From positions 248,001 to 312,000 of the forward strand of contig JALIZF010001486.1 in the NCBI GenBank assembly GCA_029948255.1: a stretch of 64,000 nt of DNA, written 5' to 3'. The notes beneath the pieces were generated by a model. It had not been told where the DNA came from. It was given only the letters and a program-made list of their open reading frames with translations, and did not search any database. The position numbers and the translations under genes are program-made. The DNA comes from Telmatactis stephensoni. Taxonomy: Eukaryota > Cnidaria > Anthozoa > Actiniaria > Isophelliidae. Every line of letters starts with the position of its first letter. Within the stretch, counting starts at the first letter, position 1. Shown in pieces: positions 55,767 to 64,000 of this stretch.

Positions 55767-58700
55767 GGCATGGATCACTATCAATCATCGGTAGAGCAGA
55801 TTTCGTATGACTGTGAAAACTGCACGGTTACGGTACGGCACGGTTACGGCAAGAATTCCGAATGTTTTCATAGACATTACGACATTGACACGGTCATGGC
55901 ACGGCGCGGTCCGTTTTGACACTCATGCGAAATCTGTCTCTCAGACTCCTATGAATGACTAAAACATACAAGAAAAACGTACAGCAAAAGCAGAACAACA
56001 CTGCTAACTACAGAAGTGGATCCTTTTGTTCAAGGGAAGACTAACTCAAAAATTCAATTCAAAAGTAGGAAAAATCCATATATTATCCTGATAGTAGCCC
56101 TAAACCTAACCCCAAGGTAACCCCAAGGCGTTTATGAAGAAATATTGTTGGAAAAACCACGTAAGCAAAGGATGGATTCATAGACATAGACATAGATTTT
56201 ATTAGGCACCTGAATGACATTTGTAAAGTTACAGTTAAGAAATTAAAACTTGTATAAAGGTGCCAGCTATCTACAATAACTTTAAATGGCTAGCCTAGGT
56301 AGATAGCTGGTAATGGACATTGTAATAAAATTTCATAGGGTCAGAAAAAGAAAAATTACATATAGATTCCTGTATTTAATGGCTAGAACTTACTCAGTCT
56401 TTCTGAACAGGTCAGTCTCGCTACGGAACTTTGTTGACCATGCCATACCAGACATAGAAGACTATGGAAAAATTGAAAATATATCAAAACCTCAATTTTT
56501 GGGTGACATTATTTCGTATTTCGGTTCTTTTAGGGATTTTACTCGGGCTTCCTGGAGATGTTTACTCGGGCTTCCTGAGGAATAACGTACACAGCAAATT
56601 ACCGAGATTAGATCACATCGGATCATAGGGGGATATTCATTAATCACTATTAATATACATGACAACTGTATTATTAGTAATAAATATTATTAGCGTGGTT
56701 ATAACTTACCGACTGTACATCCAAGACACAAACAGGAGTGCGTAAAACAGAAATACATTATATCGTTAGAGATCATGATTATTAATTCCAATACAGAGTT
56801 AGAAGACATGAACGTATGGACAATATAACTAGGTTAGAGTCAGTCCTGAACTCTCATGCGCTCGTTTCGTTCTCAAAATAATAATGCGTACCGGCTCAAA
56901 CTTTCACTTCTCTCTCTCTGGTTGCGCACTGGTACGTAGTCCAGACCCAGGCCTCTTTTTACCCCGCTGCGCTTCGGTAAAACAGAGTCCAGAAGAACTT
57001 GCATGCGCATGCGTTACATGAACCAATCAGACACCGTAAAATTTTGGTGTGACCTGGTTACAAGGCTATCGTTCAATATGGCTGCTGTTTACGAAGGGTT
57101 AGGCAAAAGTTTATCTGAATTAAATTAGTTATATGGGGCTCATTTTGAAAACGAATTCATCGAAGCAGATGTATATGCCTTCACTTGTACGAAGCACACA
57201 TTTTTACCCAAATTGGAGCAAAAAGGCCTTGTAACCAGGTAACACAAAAACTTTACGGTGTCTGATTGGTTCATGTAACGCATGCGCATGCAAGTTCTTC
57301 TGGACTCTGTTTTATCGAAGCGGAGCGGGGTAAAAAGAGGGCTGGGTCTGGACTAACTGGTACGTTGAACTGTAAGCATCAATAATTCTAGTGGAGTATT
57401 TCCACTATTAAGAAAATAATGGGTAGCGTATTGGTTCACAATCCCATTTCAAGTGCTGTGTTCAGGCCTTCTGCGCTGGTGTACAGTACAAGCCTCACCT
57501 ACTCACCCTATTTCTAAAATATGAATAATCCTTTCAACAGATCCACGCATAGTGGTTAAGCCAGCCGCATACGTTGAGAAACAGCGTGAGCAAACTGCCA
57601 CGCGAGACACTTAGCTCAGACGATTTCTCGCCGCAGACGTTGCATCTTTGGCTACACGAGGCCAAAAATATCAAATAAACATAAAATCGGCGCAACGCTT
57701 CGCCAGGCAGGTAAAAGAGCACACGATGAGAGAAGTGCCTAGCGCGGTAGTTTCCACACACAGTTTCTCAACGTGTGCGGCGGGCTTTACATACATTACG
57801 CTCCACTCTTCTCAGTCAAACCTCCCCTTGCGTGAAAAAAAGGGACTTGAATTTGCACGAACGATCCGAGAGAGCAGGAATGGACTGCATAAGGTAATGA
57901 AGTCATACATAATTAGAAATACAGGTTGTTAGCACTGAATTATCAGGTGAAGATCGATGACAGTTACATCTATAGGGAACCTAAACCACATAGTGTCTAT
58001 AGCGGGAACTTAAATTCCTGGATAGCCAGGGGCGTATCCAGAATATTTCAAAGGGGGGGGGGGGGTCACACTTTCCATTTTCCACCAAAGGGGGGTCACA
58101 CTTCCAATTTCTCAATCTTTCTCCAGTCAGATTCTTTTATTTCTATCATCTTTTTGTTTTCAAAGGGGGGTCACGGGCACCCCCCCTGGATACGCCCCTG
58201 ATAGCTTCCTAGCGCCCGTTCACATAAGAGAGTGTCCCCCATGTAGTAGGGATAACTCTTTTGTTTTCTTTTCCCTGGGGGACTCAAAACAAAAGAGTTA
58301 TCCCTCTACATAGGGGTACCCTCTCTCATGTGAACGGGCCCTAAAGCTACTTCGTGTTCCCAAAACGAAAATTTAATCGTTCGCGTGTGTGTTTAGTCAC
58401 TCGAGAGTAAACTCTAACACAGGCAACCCGCGCTGTACCCTGCGAGCACAGTCTCATCTGCTCGCAGGGTACCCGCGCTGGAGATTCCAACGAACCTTTG
58501 TCAGTTGAGATATTCACCCAGAAGGGGTGGTCGCCGAGTTTGAGAGCTTAAGACATCAAACACAAGCTATTCATACTTTCGACTGACACTACAGAATGAC
58601 TTGTGTAGAGGACATACCTTTCTCTTTTCTCGTAGTTCAGCTGCTTCTCTTGGATGGTTGAACCTAAAGACGTTAGTTTGACCCAGTATGATGACGTCAC

Positions 58701-61700
58701 CTGTGATTAAATAATATCATTTATTTCAATAACCACTGACCTAGCTTGGGGCATGGGAATCTCTCTGGCAGTATTCCTTCATTCGGCTTTCGCGTTCCGT
58801 AAAGAAGAAAACTAACCGAACAAAATTAAATAACAAACAAGTTACAGATGCTTAACGCAACCGTGGAACCACTGTCCAATTCTGCAAGGGTTATAGGGAC
58901 AGGGGACGGAGTATATCTTGTAGCTTCCTTACGCCTACTCCAATTACCCTTATAACCATCCTTTGGAGGGCCGCTAACGTGATCTCCAGATTGATCCCAC
59001 GCACGTATCGAATCGTCCATTACCCATGTGGGATGGCCTAGCGACCATCTCTACTGAGCATGCTCATTGATGAGTGTTCACCTCAATAAAGCATTACCTT
59101 GAAATAGTCTTGTAGGTTTGGACACTTGTGTGTTGTTGACATAACACAAGGAATCAAATGGGTCCAGAATCACTTTAGATTTTGATCCATATTCAAAAGC
59201 ACAGTGTTTGTCGTTGGTATCTGGCCCGGTGATAACTGAAAAGACATGAGACAGTGAAGTATGTAAAGATCAGGAAACCAGGGTGCTTGACACGAGTGAA
59301 AAACGCCTTGAGCGGTTTTAAATGAAACCATTTAGTAAATCTTGAAAGTTAAGGCTGTTCGTGAAAAGTTAGCGCTTATTTTTTCCTAAAACATCGCTTT
59401 AGTTGCTCTCTTTCCCTAGTCAACTAAAACACGAGAAATTCGCATACACCACAGTTGAATCGACGGTACTTTTATTGGTAAACACGAACGCGTCCATGCC
59501 GAATTTTCGAGCATGCGCAATGCGTTTTCACCCGTGTCGGAGTGCTTACCATTTAAACCATTCCATCCAGTTGGAAATTCGTGCGTCTTCAAACCAAAAA
59601 GAGCGGGAAAATTGACTTCCGAAAGGAGAGGCAAAAGTGGATTACCTCAATCGGAAGACCGAGTTTTCCGGAACTTTCCGATCGAAGTGACACACGCCAA
59701 TTGTTTTTCCAACCGGAATTTCGATTTTTACGGGTAGGTAAGGAGCCCGGTTTCCAATGTTTACATTTCTCTTTCCATGCACGCGCACACTTGTAGGCAA
59801 CATTACCGCACAATATATTTAACAATTATTCCACGAAATCGAGTCGTGCATGAGCTGATAGCCGTCGAGGCTGCGAGCCTCCTCGGCTATTAGCCATGTA
59901 CACGAGATTGAGTGGAATAATTGTTTTATTATATCCACATCCACTGGATTGTGAGAAATGCAGAATTTTAATTATTTTCAAGTTTAAAAACGAAATAACG
60001 TCGGCGAAACGCTCCGCCATTTTGTTTACTTCTCTACTCACGGGATATGAGCTGATATCCTAGTAGTAGAGGAACCAATCAGAGCGCGCGCTTGCTCATA
60101 TCCAGTGGATGTGGATATAATAATATAATTAATATTATCTTTCGTGAAAGAGAGAAAAGCCGAATATAATTTACTGAGTTTTAAAAAATGTGGAAATTTT
60201 TGATGAGAGCTTTTATCAATCATACTCGTATTTTGCTCGGTACGAAAGTTTGTTCATAAAATAATGAAAACAGTGTGTGACGTAGCACGGAAACTCATCT
60301 ATACACCCTTCTAATAAATGCCACAAGGTTTGTTTTCCGCACTTGACGTCAAATTTATTCTTTTCAATTGCATTCACATTGTACAAGTTTCAAAAGAACA
60401 AATTTGACGTCAAGCGCGGAAAACAATACGTTGTGGCATTTATTAGAAGGGTGTATACCAGTGTGGGATGCGCCGTTGTAGAATCCCACGCGAATTAGAG
60501 CTCCCAAGAAGTGTCTACAATGTTCTTTATTTGGAACGAATATGCGGAAAGAAGTCTGAATGGAGTACTAATAGAAACGGTAGAGCTAAAATTGATTTGA
60601 GTTATTGAACCAGGATGGGTGGATTATTTTATTGTCTGGAGAGGATTACCGACTTGTCAAAATTTAAGGAGCTGTTTATTGCTGGGTTTCAAACAGCTGA
60701 TGAATCTCTCCTTCAAATGGTGGTCAGTGTTTGACCACCATATGCTTTCAACAAGAGAATATTCTACAGAAAACTTGTCTTTCAGCTGATGAAAATTCCA
60801 ACGAGATTGAAAATGACGTCATATGAAACCCAAGAATATGGAGGCGAACCCGGTAAGCGGGCTGACTTCTTTTGTTTTCTTTTCCCTGGGGGCTACAGAA
60901 CAATAAACACCTCCATATAAACTGCCCCCAAGTAAACAACGACATTTTTTAGTTTTTAAAATGGTAAACATGTTTCGAACAGAACAGTACTACAGCACGA
61001 GTGTTGATCAAGTGTTGATGTTAAATTATTGGTTATTGCCATTACCAAGTATCTCTTGAATTAATAAGATTATGTTTTCCTTTCATTATCAATTATATAT
61101 AATTCATAATTGTATTATGTAAAATATGTACTCCTAGCTGTCTACATCGTTGATCTTCTAACATCCTGTACAGTGAATACTACAAGGATTAATACATATG
61201 TATGTATGTATGATATTCACTAATTCTAGTGAATATATATAGTATGGATTATGCAAAGGAAAATAACTACAATGTTAAAGTTGTTGGAACTGTGTACTGA
61301 GTCTAAAATTCTGAAAGCACTCACCGGAGCATGCCACCTTACATAATGGAATAATCTTTTAATTCAGGAAGTACGAAGCCTGGATAAGCGCTATCCTCCG
61401 GATAAATCCTTGTCCAGCGGATAAAATTTATAGCTTATCCGGTGGATAACATATCCAGGCTTCGTACAATCGGCTCCAGATATTAAAAGTATTTTGGGCC
61501 TTGCGACCCTACTCGCTACCATAGAAGGCAATTAAAAAGATAAAAAACGTCACAAAATATAAACAAAGGTACAAAAATATGGGAACAGAGGGGAAAACGA
61601 TAGAAAACTTTACTAGGAAAGATGGGAAAAAGAATTTACACTACCTTAACTAAATGGATGAAAATTGTTGTTACTCTAAAATATTTCCATGGAAATATTT

Positions 61701-63882
61701 CATATTTTGTTAGCTTTTGAATAGTTATATCAGTTAATAAATTATCCTCTCTTGATACAGTTAGAGTTTAAGAGTTTATCGAGTTAATAAAGTGCTGTTT
61801 TAAAATTACAATAATTAACAAACTTCTAAGTGCTAAATAGAGAGCTCAACAATTCCATCAATAAACATCCGCTCAAAAGAATTCAAAAGAATGTACCATT
61901 CACGACTTCTTTAAACTACATTAATTATGCAATAGCTTAAATAATAATCTCAAATTCGAGCATGACTGATAATCCATGCAAAAGTATCTTCATTGGTATA
62001 CAATTTTTGTGTATCAATTTGGTTGTATTCAACACTTGAACTAATGCGACTCTAGGGCTCCGATTTGAGGTCAAGTTTGTTACAATCATTACAAAATAGT
62101 ACAACTTTACTTACTTATATCTTGCTTTGTCGAAATCTCTGCATGTCCTACCGTAGTTTTTCCTTCCTAAAAACACAAGATCACGAAAATCGAAAGTTAA
62201 TTCAATCTAATAACACAAATACAAACTTCTTGGATAAATTCTAAGGCACTAAAATCCCTTCTTAACCTTGAGGTACTGTTCCAGAAAGTTTTCAAACTCC
62301 TCAAACTCCATCTACAATCTGATTCTTAGAAGTATGTGAGCTGAGTAGATGAACTGCTAAACTGAAATTATACGAGTACGAACAGGATTTCACGACTCAT
62401 TTCATGCTTAAATCTTCTTACTAACTTGCCGGCTTTAGTTTACAAGCAGATTGCTAAATCCTCGTTTTGTTGTTGATGTTTGACGTAGGATTTTAATGTA
62501 TTCATACCCCATTGTTCTAATATACACAATGTTTTCATAAGCATATTGATTGGTTAGATTGTCTATTGTTTTAGAACAATACAAGAATGTAAGCTATCTT
62601 TGTCATGAATGGTATGTAATCGATGATTTATTACATGATTCACAAGTGTGGTATAGTACCGGTATTCAATGGGCGCTAGTAAATGCAATAAGGAAAAAAT
62701 CGAGGCAAGTGAACCTTGCTAAAACCTTTTTTCACTCTTTCCAGGTTACGTGAAATACATTTTTTGTTCAATTTGTTCATTTGTTCGCTCAACCTTTTAC
62801 TTAGTGAGACGGAGGAGAGATGGAAAGAAGAAGCAAAAGGTTTCTAAATTGTAAAGTGGACTGACTGACTAACTGTATGAATACGAGTAAAACAGATCAA
62901 TAAACGAATGAATGATGGATGGATGAATGAATGAATAAAAAATGAATGAATGAATAAAAAATGAATGAATGAATAAAAAATGAATGAATGAATGAATGAA
63001 TGAATGAATGAATGAATGATGAAATCCATTTTTTCTGTTACAATTTATTAGCATTTATCTAAAAAAATATTCTATTCTATTCATTAAGCGAATGAATGAA
63101 TGAACAAACGAATGAATAAATGAATGAACGAATGAATGAAGGAATGAATGAATGAACAAAAGAATGAAGAAAGCAAAGAATGAAGGAATGAATGAACAAA
63201 CAAAAATATTAAGACAGATTTTGATTGAAGAGACATCACTTGTAATAACTGAAGTTGTATTCATATTGAAATTGTAATAATATGAAAAATCAGGTAGAAA
63301 ATAAAAACCAATGTCAATGTCAATGTCACTTTCAAGTCAATACTTCCTTTTAATTTGTACATGTTTTGAGAGTGTCGTCTCTTCAATCCAGATTATAGCT
63401 AGTTTGCCACTCCTCAGGTCAAGACAGATAAAATGATACCTTCAGATGATAGACCACAATCCCTGTACTGAGAAGATCATCATCAACTAACACTAAATGA
63501 GGCAGCACTGAATCCATCTTTATGCCAACACCTTCTTGCTGCAGTCTCATTTCTCTTTCCTGGAAAAGAGAAACTTCAGTTACAGATTTTCAAAATGAGC
63601 AATCCAAATAATCTGAAATTAGTAGCTTTCTTGCAGTTGACAAGGAGAAAAGCTAAGAAATCCCAGGAAGTACTCAGTTTTTTCTGTCAGCCACGAGTGT
63701 TGCCTGAATACTTACTGAATACCACTTACTGAATGCCAACATACTTTAGAATACCACTTTACCTCCAGTATTTTCTGTGTCTCCTTCCATCTATCCTTCC
63801 ATTTATCTGTCAGTTGCATAACTCTGGCTTCATTTTCAGAGAGTTTCTTAGCTGCTGCAAGTTCTGCTTCTCCAAGAAGATC
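47643..63882 (-). CDS. KIF16B: KIF16B-like kinesin-3 (3' part: FHA, coiled coil, PX)
   Basis: Plus-end endosomal kinesin with a PI3P-binding PX tail; the motor lies beyond the window. Minus-strand exons: 63882-63763, 63559-63440, 62166-62115, 59235-59098, 58700-58618, 55341-55306, 55241-55188, 55068-55015, 54936-54874, 54495-52741, 52219-51896, 50823-50775, 50340-50263, 49800-49609, 49108-49019, 48659-48576, 47798-47643. The linker has LTDKWKDRWKETQKILE and LPHLVLVDDDLLSTGIVVYH. The FHA region has ITGPDTNDKHCAFEYG, VNNTQVSKPTRLFQG and QTNVFRFNHPREAAELREKR. A Glu/Lys-rich coiled coil of about 760 residues follows. PX: VQIPRYILRGLGRDSYHVFE, WSVYRRYRKFRELHNTM, LDFPNRRFFGN, and terminal DFAPFFKQGIFEQ, as in KIF16B. 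One or more exons between 58618 and 55341 were not found: the phase does not close (0 to 2). Confidence 0.93.
47842..48096. mobile_element. Foldback element with GGGCCGGACGG termini
   Basis: Left GAGGGCCGGACGGGAAAATG, right AAAGCCGTCCGGCCCT. An internal inverted copy (TTTTCCCGTCCGGCCC at about 47921-47937) suggests nested or multiple ends. Intronic in the kinesin gene. Confidence 0.65.
48290..48445. repeat. Dispersed repeat shared with 59328-59475
   Basis: Contains TTTAGTAAATCTTGAAAGTT, AAGGCTGTCCGTGAAAAGTT, CGCTTTAGTTCTTCTCTTTC and CACGAGAAATTCGCATA in the same order as at 59328-59475. Both copies are in introns of the same kinesin gene and diverge by roughly a tenth. Confidence 0.8.
50060..50232. 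mobile_element. Foldback element in kinesin intron
   Basis: GACTCTTAATATTAATGCGC near the left is complementary to GCGCATTAGTATCAAGAGT near the right. The inner pair GGGAATAGCCTC / GAGGCTACTCCC encloses a short loop. About 170 bp. Confidence 0.75.
51083..51285. mobile_element. MITE family 1 with a duplicated right end
   Basis: Left AACAGTTTTCGTTTGACTGT, with right ends ACTCATACGAAAACGACTCT at about 51207 and ACACTCATACGATTG at about 51283. The block ATAACACGGCACTG..CACGGTCACGG is present twice in tandem, so the right half is duplicated. Intronic. Confidence 0.8.
51393..51690. repeat. G-rich run and ~128-bp tandem duplication
   Basis: An (AGGGG)n run at about 51396-51430 is followed by two tandem copies (about 51430-51556 and 51556-51675) of a block with GGGCTGAGGGAGGG, GTTCTGAATAGGATCACTAC, AAACTCCCCCAGCCCC and CCCTCAGGCTTGTTCACAG. 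The copies are almost identical, so the duplication is recent. Confidence 0.9.
51705..51747. repeat. Perfect 19-bp hairpin with 5-nt loop
   Basis: AGTAATATTCTGTCGCTCG, loop TTTCT, then CGAGCGACAGAATATTACT. Perfect stem extended by imperfect pairing outside (GGGAACCCAGG / CTGGCTCCC). Lies just after the end of the kinesin frame segment, within the intron between 51896 and 50823. Confidence 0.9.
52364..52475. mobile_element. Short foldback element with TGGGCCCGGTTGTTC termini
   Basis: Left CTGGGCCCGGTTGTTCGAAA, right TTTTGAACAACCGGGCCCAG. Inner AACCCAGGATTAA repeats. About 112 bp, in the kinesin intron between 52741 and 52219. Confidence 0.9.
55733..55768. repeat. (ATC)n microsatellite
   Basis: About 11 units of CAT/ATC trinucleotide, directly followed by a MITE family 1 copy. 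Intronic. Confidence 0.9.
55793..55942. mobile_element. MITE family 1, full copy
   Basis: Left AGAGCAGATTTCGTATGACT, right ACACTCATGCGAAATCTGTC. Interior TACGGTACGGCACGGTTACG and CACGGTCATGGCACGGCG. Very similar to the copy at 533-682. Confidence 0.9.
56940..57355. mobile_element. MITE with ~120-bp terminal inverted repeats
   Basis: The left arm (TCCAGACCCAGGCCTCTTTT through AAGAACTTGCATGCGCATGC and CCAATCAGACACCGTAAA) is inverted at the right (TTTACGGTGTCTGATTGG.. to AAGAGGGCTGGGTCTGGA). The arms are over 90% alike by eye and the unpaired centre is about 170 bp. Intronic between 58618 and 55341, in the gap where a kinesin exon is missing. Confidence 0.92.
58027..58200. mobile_element. MITE with CAGGGGCGTATCCA termini
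   Basis: Left CCAGGGGCGTATCCAGAATA, right CCCCTGGATACGCCCCTG. The interior has poly-G and repeated AAAGGGGGGTCAC. About 174 bp. The terminus type resembles hAT-like non-autonomous elements (recollection, unverified). Confidence 0.85.
58211..58344. mobile_element. MITE with AGCGCCCGTTCACAT termini
   Basis: Left AGCGCCCGTTCACATAAGAG, right CTCATGTGAACGGGCCCT. Inner AGTAGGGATAACTCTTTTGT / ACAAAAGAGTTATCCCTCT. Immediately adjacent to the preceding MITE. Confidence 0.9.
59328..59475. repeat. Dispersed repeat, second copy of 48290-48445
   Basis: Same order of motifs as 48290-48445, including TTAGTAAATCTTGAAAGTTA, AGGCTGTTCGTGAAAAGTTA and ACACGAGAAATTCGCATA, ending CAGTTGAATCGACGGTAC. Intronic. 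Confidence 0.8.
59926..60124. mobile_element. Foldback element with TTATATCCACATCCACTGG termini and a CCAAT box
   Basis: Left TTATTATATCCACATCCACT, right AGTGGATGTGGATATAATAA. Inside is CCAATCAGAGCGCGCG at 60075-60090, the same string found in the SelW promoter. The preceding 90 bp (about 59826-59925) also carry an inverted pair, ATTCCACGAAATCGAGT / ACGAGATTGAGTGGAAT. Confidence 0.85.
60300..60457. mobile_element. MITE with TATACACCCTTCTAATAAATGCC termini
   Basis: Left TATACACCCTTCTAATAAAT, right ATTTATTAGAAGGGTGTATA, exact complements. The inner TTGACGTCAAATTT / AAATTTGACGTCAA pair extends the stem. About 158 bp. Confidence 0.92.
61371..61468. mobile_element. Short foldback element of GGATAAG/CTTATCC motifs
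   Basis: GTACGAAGCCTGGATAAGCG at the left and ATATCCAGGCTTCGTAC at the right, with several GGATAA and TTATCC units between. About 98 bp. Confidence 0.9.
62906..63205. repeat. (ATGA)n / (GAAT)n microsatellites
   Basis: Two blocks, about 62906-63020 and 63085-63205, of GAATGAAT-type tetranucleotides with AAAA interruptions. On the minus strand they give spurious His-Ser-Phe-Ile repeats. A kinesin intron. Confidence 0.95.
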
Positions 63883-64000
63883 CTGTACAAGTACAAAAAC
63901 AACATCTTTAGCATCTTTTTGTTGACCTGGAACAAATGACCAACCCAACCAACCAACCAACAAATGAACAAATGAATGAACAAATGAATTAATGGGCAAA

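Noticed and set aside
56313..56585. 90-residue plus-strand frame in a kinesin intron
   Set aside because: No known domain; flanked by repeats and antisense to the kinesin gene. Could be transposon debris but nothing recognisable.
62844..63264. Overlapping His-Ser-Phe-Ile-rich frames on the minus strand
   Set aside because: Products of the ATGA/GAAT microsatellite inside a kinesin intron.

Overview
The window is nuclear DNA from an intron-rich, AT-rich animal genome. The proteins (tandem alpha-crystallin small heat-shock proteins, Pellino, STYX, FKBP25, a kinesin-3 of KIF16B type) and the many short foldback elements, several carrying a CCAATCAGAGCGCGCG box, suggest a cnidarian, probably an anthozoan such as a coral. 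The organism call is inference. Nearly every gene was rebuilt exon by exon from family similarity, splice sites and matching phases, because most single open frames here are only exon-sized.

Layout. 0.9-13 kb, plus strand: two tandem selenoprotein W (SelW) genes with the same five-exon structure and a 3'UTR intron ahead of the SECIS-bearing exon. A promoter plus exon-1 fragment of a third copy lies between them, flanked by inverted repeats. 13.7-14.8 kb, minus: a five-exon divergent profilin. 16.4-25.5 kb, minus: an 11-exon Pellino E3 ligase. 26.2-30.2 kb, minus: six-exon FKBP3 (FKBP25), sharing a 202-bp divergent intergenic region with the 11-exon pseudophosphatase STYX (30.4-35.1 kb, plus). 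37.3-44.2 kb: three intronless small heat-shock genes, two with tandem alpha-crystallin domains and one a single-domain half. 47.6-63.9 kb, minus: the 3' part of a KIF16B-like kinesin (FHA, coiled coil, PX); its motor exons lie beyond the right edge.

Most notable: in both SelW genes the usual CxxU redox motif reads UxxU. The codon at the Cys position is TG|A, split across intron 1, followed two codons later by the canonical in-frame UGA. The second gene has a third UGA two codons further on. Also notable are a five-unit ~120-bp tandem array upstream of a tandem-domain small heat-shock gene, in which every unit carries an HSE-like TTCnnGAA palindrome, and an apparently old linkage of FKBP3, STYX and Pellino.

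The rest is introns and intergenic DNA filled with MITE-like foldback elements (at least a dozen families), tRNA-derived SINEs, minisatellites and microsatellites. No autonomous transposon, rRNA, true tRNA gene or CRISPR array was recognised.
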